Shown here in pieces: positions 1 through 6,985 of a DNA stretch of 15,319 bases. The notes beneath the pieces are model-generated. The model worked only from the letters and a program-made list of their open reading frames with translations, was not told where the DNA came from and searched no databases. The position numbers were made by a program, and so were the translations under genes. The stretch lies in the NCBI GenBank assembly GCA_031264545.1, contig JAISDV010000200.1, positions 1 to 15,319 on the forward strand, given 5' to 3'. Position 1 is the stretch's first letter, and the number at the start of each line of letters is the position of its first letter. The stretch is from Oscillospiraceae bacterium (GTDB taxonomy: Bacteria; Bacillota; Clostridia; Oscillospirales; Oscillospiraceae).

Positions 1-1676
1 ATTTTATTATCTCCGGCGTAACGCTGGGCAATTCCGCCTTCTGGTCCATGAATTTGATTCTTTGTGAAAACGCCCTGGTCCGCGGTGTAAATTTTATAAG
101 CACCAGCAGTAACAGCGACGGCTGCAATCCCGAATCGAGCAGAAATATCATCATCGAGAACAACCGTTTTGCCAATAAGGACGATAATATCGCGCTCAAG
201 TCAGGCCGCGCAAATAACGGCAAGCTGAGAAACAAAGCGACCGAGCGCGTCATCATCCGCGGTAATGAGCACTATCAGGGTTCGGGCATCAGCGTAGGCA
301 GCGAAGCCGCGGGCGGCGTAAAAAATATCTTTGTAGAGAATGACTTCTGGAATGGAAGACGCGACCAGCTCGGCAGCAACGCAGATGAAAATCTGCTGCG
401 CAGCGTATTCAGAATAAAAAACGCAAACAGCCTTAACGCCGCTTTTGAGAACATATATTTCCGTAACTGCCCAATTGGCGGCCTGCGCGAGAACATTGTC
501 TTCATTGAGAGAACCGCGGACAACGAATTTGTCTATTCTACCGGCGCGATTTACGGAGCCCTTAACAATACGCCCGCGATCCGCAACATTGCCCTGTCCA
601 ACCTGTTCACCGTAGCAAACAGGGTGGACGGCAAGGTTGACAGCCTGTTCCAGGGGGCTTTCTTTGAATCTGAAACGCAGGATTTGCGCCCTGTGACTGG
701 CGTCTATATGAAGGACATCGATCTGGTTTCTTCAGGAATCAACCAAAATTATAAGTATATGCTGGTCAACAATGCAATCAACGTCCAAATGTACAACGTC
801 CGCATGAACGACAAGGTTTACAATACTGAACATGCCATTGAGCTGACCAATGTGAAAGCGAACGATACGACGCTCGGCTCGGATACCACGGCGGTTACAT
901 CGGCAGGCAGCGACGGCACCCTTGTCGTCACCGGTATCGTCGAGACCGATATTGTGGATTTTGAGACAGTTGGCTCGGTGCGCGTATCCTATGATGTTGA
1001 TAATTACCTCATCAAAGAAAACAATCAATTCTTAGAAACAAATGCCCACTGGGCGAGCGCAGCGCTGTCTGAGGAGTCGGACGGAAAGGTCCATTTCACG
1101 GCCACTCTCGTTGGCGTGGGCGCCGATATCCACGACTTGGCCGTTGTGGCAAAGTCCAATAAACTCCCGCATTATGCCGCAAACGACAACAAAAATGCCA
1201 GAGGCACTGCCGATATGGTGTACTGCGCCGCAAATGCGTACCGTATCGACGTAGAGGGCCTGCTGCGCGCCATGAAGGCGACCTATGAGTACGCGCCGGC
1301 TTTGACACCCTTCCACAATGTGCCTGTTTTGCTGATTGGCGATAGCGTGACCGTCAAGGTGAATATTGCCGACGCAAAGACAGGCGCGCCTGTGGCGGGC
1401 GCAGCCCTTGTTATGCCGGCGACATCAGGCAGCTGCAGGCTGACTGTAAATCCGTATACAACGCAGGATGGATATACCTTCAGAATTACGGGTCAAGGCT
1501 CTGCGGCGACGAATCGCGCCCACATTGTTATGGGAATCACTTGCGCCGGCTACGCCGACTTTGTGCACTCTTTCAGAAGAGTGACAGTTGTAAAGGATCT
1601 TGTTGAGCTGGCGAAGATCATTCCGGCCGCCTATTTGACGGACACGTATTTCCCGCTGCTCGGCGCTGGTGCGTAG
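1..1676 (+). CDS. GH28 (polygalacturonase-like) glycoside hydrolase, 5'-truncated by window edge
   Basis: The reading frame is open from base 3 at the left edge, so the ATG at 48 is internal and the true start lies outside the window. The visible protein (about 557 residues) begins inside a right-handed beta-helix. GH28 signatures are NSDGCNP (family NTD motif, first catalytic Asp), KDDNIALKSG (catalytic Asp pair) and RIKN (substrate-binding Arg/Lys). The family GHG motif reads GSG at 279-287, so the usual His is a Ser. GH28 enzymes hydrolyse polygalacturonan or rhamnogalacturonan, normally outside the cell. The last ~350 residues include Ig-like beta-rich sequence (KVNIADAKTGAPVAGAAL) with no recognised name. 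No LPXTG, SLH or dockerin anchor is visible at the C-terminus. The convergent hexuronate reductase gene supports a pectin-use context. Family call is firm; substrate and activity are not. Confidence 0.82.
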   Translation, partial: FIISGVTLGNSAFWSMNLILCENALVRGVNFISTSSNSDGCNPESSRNIIIENNRFANKDDNIALKSGRANNGKLRNKATERVIIRGNEHYQGSGISVGSEAAGGVKNIFVENDFWNGRRDQLGSNADENLLRSVFRIKNANSLNAAFENIYFRNCPIGGLRENIVFIERTADNEFVYSTGAIYGALNNTPAIRNIALSNLFTVANRVDGKVDSLFQGAFFESETQDLRPVTGVYMKDIDLVSSGINQNYKYMLVNNAINVQMYNVRMNDKVYNTEHAIELTNVKANDTTLGSDTTAVTSAGSDGTLVVTGIVETDIVDFETVGSVRVSYDVDNYLIKENNQFLETNAHWASAALSEESDGKVHFTATLVGVGADIHDLAVVAKSNKLPHYAANDNKNARGTADMVYCAANAYRIDVEGLLRAMKATYEYAPALTPFHNVPVLLIGDSVTVKVNIADAKTGAPVAGAALVMPATSGSCRLTVNPYTTQDGYTFRITGQGSAATNRAHIVMGITCAGYADFVHSFRRVTVVKDLVELAKIIPAAYLTDTYFPLLGAGA

Positions 1677-1706
1677 CCCGAGGTGTTTGCGAGCCGATCG
1701 TTCAAC

Positions 1707-1751
1707 AGCCGTCCCCTGCCGCTTTAGATCGGCAGGAGACGGCTGTTTTTA
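1707..1751 (+). terminator. Rho-independent terminator of the GH28 gene
   Basis: AGCCGTC and GACGGCT arms (1707-1713, 1738-1744) enclose CTGCCG/CGGCAG with one mismatch, giving a stem of about 15 bp with a 7-base loop. A run of five T follows at 1745-1750. It lies 30 bases after the GH28 stop codon. There is no T-tract on the opposite strand, so it serves the + strand gene. Confidence 0.85.
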
Positions 1752-1786
1752 TCGCTTGCGAATCAAGGTTTTTGCTTTGCCGCGGC

Positions 1787-3358
1787 TTACAGCTCCTGCA
1801 GCGCTTTTCGTACGGAGCCGGGGCCCTGGGAGAGCCGGGCCAGCAGCTCGGTCACCCGCCGGGCGAGGCCGGCCTCGTATAAGTCCACGCCGAAGATGGA
1901 CGCGTCGGACAGGAGCCCGGGCAGCTCGCTCAGACCGGCGCGGGCGGAGTCCAGCAGGGGATCGGGCGAGCAGTCGAAGGGCTGGCCCGCATCGTCCACA
2001 CCCTGCAGATACCGCAGCCAGCCCGCCAGCACCAGAGGAATGGCCCTCAGCTTGAGGACATCCCGCTCGGGAGCGCGGAGATAGGCCTTGATGGTCTCAC
2101 CAAAACGGATGGGCAGCTTCTGTGAGGTGTCGCAGGCGATCCGCTGGGGCGTGTCGGGCATGAAGGGATTGGGCAGGCGTACCTTTACGACGTTATCAAT
2201 GAAGGCCTTGGGGTCCAGAATCCCGGGATTCACCACCACGGGCAGACCCTCGGCATAGCCTACCGTCTCGATGAGCCGCACCAAATCTGCGTCCCTCATC
2301 TCGTCGCTGATTTTTGTGTATCCCAGCAGACAGCCGAAGATTGCCAAAGCGGTGTGCAGGGGGTTCAGGCAGGTACAGACCTTCATTTTCTCAACCTTGT
2401 CCACCGTTTCCCGGTCGGCGAAGATGACGCCGCCCTGCTCCAGGGGAGGCCGGCCGTTGGGGAAATGGTCCTCAATAACCAGCCACTGGGTCTCCTCCGC
2501 GTTGACGAAGGGGGCGATGAAGGTATGCTTTGCGGTTACGGTGCCCTCGGTATCTTCAAAGCCGCAATCGGCCAGCATCCGCTTGACGGCCTCGTCAGGC
2601 CTGGGGGTAATCTTGTCGATCATGCTCCAAGGGAAGGAGACCTTTGCCGGGTCGTCCATATAAGCGGCGAAGCCGGGTTCGACGAGCCCGTTTTGAGTCC
2701 ACTCTCTGGCAAAAGCGGTCACCGCGCTGCGCAGCTTGTCGCCGTTATGGGAGCAGTTGTCCATGCTCACAAGGGCCAGGGGCAGCGCGCCGGCGAGATA
2801 CCGCTCGCAGCACAGGGCGGCCAGCTTTCCGATGTAGCTGGCGGGGGCCGCGGGCCCGGCCCGGAAGTCGGCGGCCACCTCGCGGAGAAGCGAACCGTCC
2901 CCCCGCACCAGGCTGTAGCCCTTTTCGGTGATGGTGAAGGAGACCAGCTGCAGACTGGGGGCGCGGAAAAGCGCTTTCAGCCGCGCAAAGTCCCGGACAT
3001 TGCCGCTGTCCGCTTTAAGGGCCTCCGTTACGCTGCCCACTACGGTCTTTTCGATGGAGCCGTCGGCCTTCAGCGTCACCAGGAGGCTCAGGTTGTCATG
3101 CGGGTCAAAAAGCGCGTCGATGATCTCATAATCGTAGCCCTCGGCCACGATGATTCCGGTGCTCGCCGCGCCGTCGTTCAGCAGCTTCTGCTGCACCGCT
3201 GCCGGGAAGGCGCGGAAGATGTTGCCCGCGCCGAAGTGAAGCCACGCAGGGGCTTTCGCCGTCTCGGCGGCCAGAAGCGCCGGGTCAAACTGAGGCAGCG
3301 CGATGCCTGCGGCAGCCCACTGGGCGCGGTTTTCCAATGCGGTTCGGTTTAAATTCAT
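1787..3358 (-). CDS. Mannitol dehydrogenase-family hexuronate reductase (fructuronate/tagaturonate reductase-like, UxuB/UxaB type)
   Basis: A 523-residue member of the polyol-specific long-chain dehydrogenase family. The N-terminal Rossmann region has HFGAGNIFRAF (about residues 41-51). SMDNCSHNGD (198-207) and KITPRPDE (249-256) are typical of the uronate reductase branch. The C-terminal catalytic region carries KVCTCLNPLHTAL, with the family Asn and His (about N332, H335) after a Lys. Such enzymes reduce fructuronate to mannonate or tagaturonate to altronate with NAD(P)H in the cytoplasm, feeding the KDG pathway. The substrate cannot be decided from sequence. The start at 3358 is chosen over the in-frame ATG at 3364 because the AGGAGG site abuts 3364 but is well spaced from 3358. 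The gene is visibly more GC-rich than the GH28 gene it converges on. Mannitol or another polyol is the main alternative substrate. Confidence 0.85.
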   Translation of the reverse strand: MNLNRTALENRAQWAAAGIALPQFDPALLAAETAKAPAWLHFGAGNIFRAFPAAVQQKLLNDGAASTGIIVAEGYDYEIIDALFDPHDNLSLLVTLKADGSIEKTVVGSVTEALKADSGNVRDFARLKALFRAPSLQLVSFTITEKGYSLVRGDGSLLREVAADFRAGPAAPASYIGKLAALCCERYLAGALPLALVSMDNCSHNGDKLRSAVTAFAREWTQNGLVEPGFAAYMDDPAKVSFPWSMIDKITPRPDEAVKRMLADCGFEDTEGTVTAKHTFIAPFVNAEETQWLVIEDHFPNGRPPLEQGGVIFADRETVDKVEKMKVCTCLNPLHTALAIFGCLLGYTKISDEMRDADLVRLIETVGYAEGLPVVVNPGILDPKAFIDNVVKVRLPNPFMPDTPQRIACDTSQKLPIRFGETIKAYLRAPERDVLKLRAIPLVLAGWLRYLQGVDDAGQPFDCSPDPLLDSARAGLSELPGLLSDASIFGVDLYEAGLARRVTELLARLSQGPGSVRKALQEL

Positions 3359-3364
3359 GGACAT

Positions 3365-3372
3365 CCCTCCTT
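3365..3372 (-). promoter_or_regulatory. Shine-Dalgarno site that decides the hexuronate reductase start
   Basis: On the minus strand AAGGAGGG is immediately followed by ATG (3364-3362) with no spacer and then by a second in-frame ATG at 3358. The spacing of about 6-7 bases to the second ATG is the normal distance, so initiation most likely uses 3358. Confidence 0.7.
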
Positions 3373-3655
3373 GTGCTGACCAATATCAGCCGATTGCGAA
3401 ACGCGAAAAAGCGAGAGAAAACAAGGGCTTAGCGCTTCTAAGGTATCTGACGTTCCGCAAAGCCGGCAAGCTTCACAACCACAAACTGTGCCGCCGCGTG
3501 CGCGTGCGCGCCGCCTGATCTTCGACAATCGAACACTTTTACATGAATCCGGGGCCTGTTCTTCTGCGCCCACTTTTGCGCCTGTCCGCGCGTTTCTTGC
3601 TGTCGCCTGCCTGGCGGCTTCTTTTATCCCAGACTTTCGCAATCGGCTATTAATA

Positions 3656-3684
3656 AATATAACAGATTCCATAAGAAAAATCAA
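3656..3684 (-). promoter_or_regulatory. Probable sigma-A promoter of the hexuronate reductase gene
   Basis: On the minus strand TTGATT (3684-3679) and TATATT (3661-3656) are separated by exactly 17 bases, inside an AT-rich stretch. The predicted start near 3649 gives a 5' leader of about 290 nt before the ATG at 3358, unusually long for a metabolic gene. Confidence 0.6.
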
Positions 3685-3686
3685 TC

Positions 3687-3703
3687 GTGAACGTTAACTT
3701 CAC
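3687..3703. promoter_or_regulatory. Operator-like dyad next to the hexuronate reductase promoter
   Basis: GTGAA and TTCAC arms frame a 17-bp dyad with GTTAAC at its core, two bases upstream of the -35 element. Size and position suit a LacI- or GntR-family regulator such as those controlling hexuronate genes. No regulator gene is in the window, so the assignment is inference. Confidence 0.4.
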
Positions 3704-3710
3704 CCAGAAA

Positions 3711-3725
3711 ACGCATAAAATGCGT
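3711..3725. repeat. Perfect inverted repeat ACGCAT-AAA-ATGCGT
   Basis: A 15-bp perfect dyad with A-tracts on both sides lies 8 bp beyond the first operator-like dyad, upstream of the hexuronate reductase promoter. It could be a second regulator site. With no gene ending next to it, a terminator role is less likely. Confidence 0.4.
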
Positions 3726-3909
3726 AAAAACCTTATATTTCAAATTTACGGATAAATTCATCGGGTCCGTGCAGGGGCCTGTCCTCAGTTGTCCGGTTTG
3801 CGGTCAAAGACAATCCGGGACGGCATAAAAGCGCATCGCGCTCTGCGACTTACCTTTATATATGGATATGGCGTTCATGCGTTTGCCGTGCCAAAATTCA
3901 GCGGACGGA

Positions 3910-3938
3910 TTGTATTATGCGCCAGAACAAGATATAAT
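3910..3938 (+). promoter_or_regulatory. Promoter of the toxin-antitoxin operon
   Basis: TTGTAT (3910-3915) and a consensus TATAAT (3933-3938) are separated by 17 bases. Transcription would start near 3945, about 44 bases before the antitoxin ATG. Confidence 0.7.
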
Positions 3939-3947
3939 TAAATATAT

Positions 3948-3961
3948 CAATATGCGTATTG
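3948..3961. promoter_or_regulatory. Possible autoregulatory operator of the toxin-antitoxin operon
   Basis: CAATA and TATTG arms around TGCG form a perfect 14-bp dyad just after the predicted start point, between the promoter and the antitoxin ATG. Toxin-antitoxin operons are often repressed by their own complex at such a site. Binding is inferred from position only. Confidence 0.35.
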
Positions 3962-3988
3962 GAAACCATGTGAAATGAGGTGACATAC

Positions 3989-4228
3989 ATGGAATACTTT
4001 CGCAAAACAGTAAGCAGCGATACTTTAGCGCCTATTTTTGATTTACCGGCGGGCCTGCGGAACAGGAACGTCGAGGTTATCATCCTGCCGGCAGATATCG
4101 GGACAGGTGAAAAGCCCCGCCGCAAATCTGCGAAAGGGTGCCTTAAAAAATATGCGGACCCGGCGCTGGTCTCATTGGAGAAAGGCGCTTGGGCAAAAGC
4201 GGCGGAGGGGAAATATGCGGATCGTTGA
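3989..4228 (+). CDS. Putative antitoxin of a PIN-domain toxin-antitoxin pair
   Basis: A 79-residue protein. The ATG at 3989 is preceded by GAGGTGA (3977-3983) at a 5-base spacing; the GTG at 3980 lies inside that site and is rejected. The N-terminus (TLAPIFDLPAGLRNRNVEVI) and the C-terminal basic/aromatic region (GCLKKYADP, EKGAWAKAAE) match my recollection of small proteins found directly upstream of PIN toxins in Clostridia. The second half would be expected to wrap the toxin. Its frame overlaps the downstream toxin start by 14 bases, implying translational coupling. No classic AbrB, MetJ or HTH motif is obvious, so the antitoxin class is not assigned. Role rests on family resemblance plus context. 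Confidence 0.72.
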   Translation: MEYFRKTVSSDTLAPIFDLPAGLRNRNVEVIILPADIGTGEKPRRKSAKGCLKKYADPALVSLEKGAWAKAAEGKYADR

Positions 4229-4598
4229 CGCAAATATCGTTCTCCGATATCTTCTTGCCGATAACGAAGACCTCTCAGGGAAAGCCGCGCAGATTATCGA
4301 CAACAATCGGATCAACCTTCCTATCGAAGTGCTTTGCGAAGTGGTGTATGTTCTGGAAAAAGTATATAAAGCCGAACGCAAGGACATTTGCGGTGAATTG
4401 ACCGCCTTTTTGAGTGACACGGACACGATTTTGCCGTATCGCGAGGCGGTGTTGTCGGGACTCCAGCATTACGCCGCTGAGAAATTGGATTTTGTGGATT
4501 GCCTTCTGGCGGGATACGCCGAAGCTGAAAACGCGGAGATCCACACCTTTGACAAGAACTTGAAAAAATTGATCGGCCGGAACGAAAAACGGGGATAG
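4215..4598 (+). CDS. PIN-domain toxin (VapC-like ribonuclease)
   Basis: A 127-residue protein of typical PIN-toxin length. Acidic residues expected for the Mg-dependent RNase centre are present: D5 in MRIVDANIVLRYLL, E42 in EVLCEVVYVLEK, D92 and D95 in LDFVDCLLAGYAE, and D113 in HTFDKNLKKL. The ATG at 4215 is preceded by GGAGGGG at a 4-base spacing and overlaps the antitoxin end by 14 bases. The same frame is open back to 4038 but lacks a ribosome site there. PIN toxins cleave RNA, often tRNA or rRNA, when freed from antitoxin. Target specificity cannot be read from sequence. Confidence 0.88.
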   Translation: MRIVDANIVLRYLLADNEDLSGKAAQIIDNNRINLPIEVLCEVVYVLEKVYKAERKDICGELTAFLSDTDTILPYREAVLSGLQHYAAEKLDFVDCLLAGYAEAENAEIHTFDKNLKKLIGRNEKRG

Positions 4599-4665
4599 GA
4601 AAGCGCCGCTAAAACAGGGGTGCTTAATAACTGCGTTTAGTTTTTTATCCGAAAAGGAGGGTATT

Positions 4666-5664
4666 ATGAGTAAAATTCTTGTGCTCGGCGGCGCGGGCTA
4701 TATCGGCTCGCACACCGTTTATGAGCTTCTGGATGAGGGCTTTGAGGTCGTCGTGGCTGATAATCTCGAAACCGGCCACAGGCAGGCCGTGCACCCGGGA
4801 GCGGCGCTCTGCGTCGGCGATATTCGCGACAAGGCCTTTCTCGACGGACTTTTCCGGCGCGAAAGGGTCGATGCGGTCATCCATTTCGCCGCCTATTCCC
4901 TCGTCGGCGAAAGCATGGCGGATCCCCTCAAATATTACGCCAACAACGTCGGCGGAACGCAGGTGCTGCTCTCCAGCATGGTCGCAAACGGTGTGGACAA
5001 GCTCGTCTTTTCATCCACGGCCGCAGCCTACGGCGAACCGAAGCGCATTCCCATCGAGGAGGGCGACCCGGCCGAGCCGACGAACACCTACGGGGCGACG
5101 AAGCTCGCCGTGGAGCAGATGTTCAAATGGACGGCGCTTGCCCACGGTCTGCGCTATGTCGCCCTGCGCTATTTCAACGCCTGCGGCGCGCATCCGAGCG
5201 GCCATATCGGAGAGGATCACAGCCCGGAGACGCATCTGATCCCGATCGTCCTCCAGACGGCGAACGGGACGAGACCGGAGATCGAGATTTTCGGCACGGA
5301 CTATCCGACGAAGGACGGCAGCTGCGTGCGGGACTATGTTCATGTCTGCGACCTCGCTCAGGCGCACGTCAAGGCGGTGCGTTATCTTTTCGCGGGCGGC
5401 GAAAACAGCGTCTTTAACCTTGGCAACGGCGTCGGCTTTACCGTACGAGAGGTCATCAGGGCGGCCGAAGAGGTCGTCGGTCATAAAATTCCGGCGGTGT
5501 ATGCCGGCAGACGGCGCGGCGATCCGGCAGCGCTGGTCGCCTCGGGCAGCAGGGCAAAGACCGTGCTCGGCTGGGAGCCGCATTATGAGAGTATCCATAC
5601 CATCCTTGAAACCGCGTGGCGCTGGCACCGTGCCAGGCCAAACGGCTTCGATGAGGACCGATAA
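4666..5664 (+). CDS. galE: UDP-glucose 4-epimerase
   Basis: A 332-residue extended short-chain dehydrogenase of normal GalE length. It has the N-terminal NAD motif GGAGYIG (residues 8-14), the VFSSTAAAYGEP segment with catalytic Ser/Thr (115-118), the YGATK motif (Y142, K146), RYFNACGA (168-175) and VRDYVHVCDLA (221-231) near the sugar-nucleotide site. It interconverts UDP-glucose and UDP-galactose in the cytoplasm for galactose entry and cell-surface polysaccharides. AAAGGAGG at a short spacing supports the ATG at 4666. It follows the toxin gene by 67 bases on the same strand, with no clear promoter seen between them. No galK or galT neighbour is present, favouring a housekeeping or envelope role. 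Confidence 0.95.
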   Translation: MSKILVLGGAGYIGSHTVYELLDEGFEVVVADNLETGHRQAVHPGAALCVGDIRDKAFLDGLFRRERVDAVIHFAAYSLVGESMADPLKYYANNVGGTQVLLSSMVANGVDKLVFSSTAAAYGEPKRIPIEEGDPAEPTNTYGATKLAVEQMFKWTALAHGLRYVALRYFNACGAHPSGHIGEDHSPETHLIPIVLQTANGTRPEIEIFGTDYPTKDGSCVRDYVHVCDLAQAHVKAVRYLFAGGENSVFNLGNGVGFTVREVIRAAEEVVGHKIPAVYAGRRRGDPAALVASGSRAKTVLGWEPHYESIHTILETAWRWHRARPNGFDEDR

Positions 5665-5723
5665 GCTTTAAAGCGGGTTTTCGGGGGTCGGGACGCGAAG
5701 AACCTCGGAAAACCGACAATATT

Positions 5724-5770
5724 GAAAAAGCCAGCAGGGAACGGCCCGCTTTGCGCGCCGTTCCCTGCTG
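5724..5770 (-). terminator. Terminator of the parE-parC-yitT-lipoprotein operon
   Basis: Perfect 13-bp arms CAGCAGGGAACGG (5732-5744) and CCGTTCCCTGCTG (5758-5770) surround a 13-base loop. On the minus strand five T (5729-5725) follow one base after the stem. It lies 18 bases beyond the lipoprotein stop codon. There is no T-tract on the + side, although the hairpin may also slow galE transcripts arriving from the left. Confidence 0.9.
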
Positions 5771-5787
5771 TATCCGCCATACCGCAG

Positions 5788-6954
5788 TCAGAAAATTTTC
5801 TTGATAATGTCGGAAAAGGACTGGGATTCGCCGCAGGCCGGATATTTTCCCGTATCCCAGACACTGTTCCGTGCCATCTGCCCGTCGCTGAGCAAAAACG
5901 CGCTGTCCAGCTCAAGCAGGGGATAGGCCGAAGCATCGGCGTGGTGGTAGCCGTCTCCGATGCCGATGATGTTCCAGCTGTGCGGCTCCCCGTCCCTCGT
6001 GCCGCTGACGACCAGGCATTCGATGCCGGCCTCGCGGCAGAGTGCGCTGTAGGCTACGGCGAAGCCCTTGCTGTCGGCATAGCCCTCGACCAGGGCGCCG
6101 TAAGCCGTTGAGCCGAGCCCGCTGTTGAGTTCGGAGCGGCTGCTGCGCATCAGTCCGTCCGGGTCGTATTTGCAATTCTGCGACAGCCGCCGGAAAAGCT
6201 CAAGCGCGATTTCGGCGGGCCGGACACCGGAGATACCGGAGACGACCTTCTCTATCCGCTCCTGAAGCGCGGATTTCATCTTCTGAAGCTCCGTAAGCTT
6301 CCAGCCGTATTCCAGCTCGACCTCGATAATGCGCTGAAGTCCGCTTTCCGGATGTATCCTGACGGTGACCTGCGGTGAAACGACACAGGCGGCGGGATTT
6401 TTTTCATAAGCCGTGACGACGGCCTCGGAAATCTCTTCCGCGCTTATGGTGGCGCTGGTCATGCGCAGGGCGGCATAGCCGGCCAGCTCCTCGAGCATCG
6501 GGCCGAATACGTCGGCGAACGCGCTCCGGCCCGTAATATAGCGAACAGCGTCGATCTCGCTTTGTGTGCGCGTATAGGTGATGTGGATGACCGCCTCGTA
6601 ATAGGTCACAATGGAGTTGAGATCATAGTATATTTTTTTGTCTGCGGCGAAGCTGGCCAGCGCGCTCTGCGCCTGGACGTCCCAGATGGCCTGTGACAGA
6701 TCCTGCTGTATCGTACCTTCATAGTTCGTGAACCTGAGACGTCCCTCGGTCTTGTGTTCATTGACCAGTGAAATAATGGCGCTTTTGAGCGCGGTATAGT
6801 CGGATATCAGCCTGATTTCGCCGCTGTCCGCGGAATGCGCGCCTTCCTGATACGCCGAAACGGAAAGATATTCTTTTTTGAAAAGCGCTGTGCAGCCGGA
6901 GAGATAAAGGAGCAGGGCGGCAGAGAGCAGCGCCGAAGTTATTCGCTTTTTCAT
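5788..6954 (-). CDS. Transglutaminase-like domain lipoprotein with Ser in place of the catalytic Cys
   Basis: A 388-residue predicted lipoprotein. The N-terminus MKKRITSALLSAALLLYLSG followed by Cys21 is a type II signal peptide with lipobox LSGC, so it should be membrane-anchored outside the cell. The ATG at 6954 follows AGGAGGG at 9 bases, while the longer frame back to 7002 has no such site and would bury the signal peptide. The last ~110 residues resemble the transglutaminase/protease-like fold: AYGALVEGYADSKGFAVAYSAL, the HSWN motif (H325) and YHHAD (D340). The usual Cys before G-[YF]-A is Ser295, so the triad is S-H-D. About 250 preceding residues are unassigned. It follows the YitT gene by 31 bases and ends at the operon terminator. 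A binding or structural role is possible. Confidence 0.8.
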   Translation of the reverse strand: MKKRITSALLSAALLLYLSGCTALFKKEYLSVSAYQEGAHSADSGEIRLISDYTALKSAIISLVNEHKTEGRLRFTNYEGTIQQDLSQAIWDVQAQSALASFAADKKIYYDLNSIVTYYEAVIHITYTRTQSEIDAVRYITGRSAFADVFGPMLEELAGYAALRMTSATISAEEISEAVVTAYEKNPAACVVSPQVTVRIHPESGLQRIIEVELEYGWKLTELQKMKSALQERIEKVVSGISGVRPAEIALELFRRLSQNCKYDPDGLMRSSRSELNSGLGSTAYGALVEGYADSKGFAVAYSALCREAGIECLVVSGTRDGEPHSWNIIGIGDGYHHADASAYPLLELDSAFLLSDGQMARNSVWDTGKYPACGESQSFSDIIKKIF

Positions 6955-6985
6955 GCCCTGCGCCCTCCTTGTCCGGGGTTTCCGC

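Larger units (their letters stand above)
3373..3988. other. Divergent intergenic region, about 620 bp, between hexuronate reductase and toxin-antitoxin genes
   Basis: No convincing gene lies here. Moving right, it holds the ~290-nt leader of the hexuronate reductase mRNA (minus strand) with an alternating purine-pyrimidine GC tract near 3495-3511, the minus-strand promoter at 3656-3684, two dyads at 3687-3703 and 3711-3725, about 180 bases with nothing recognised, and the + strand toxin-antitoxin promoter at 3910-3938. Short open frames present in this stretch lack ribosome binding sites and recognisable protein sequence. Confidence 0.7.

Noticed and set aside
2354..3352. Long + strand open frame (332 codons) opposite the hexuronate reductase gene
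   Set aside because: It is antisense to a clear enzyme gene, has no ribosome site and no recognisable domain; GC-rich coding DNA often leaves such frames open.
3355..3684. Minus-strand open frame of 109 codons upstream of the hexuronate reductase
   Set aside because: It covers the leader and promoter region, has no family resemblance, and overlaps the start of the real gene.
3687..3703. A catabolite repression (cre) site
   Set aside because: The dyad spacing is 17 bp with a GTTAAC core and does not fit the 14-bp cre pattern.
4038..4214. Upstream extension of the PIN toxin frame
   Set aside because: The frame is open but overlaps the antitoxin in another frame; the ribosome site and PIN N-terminus both point to the ATG at 4215.
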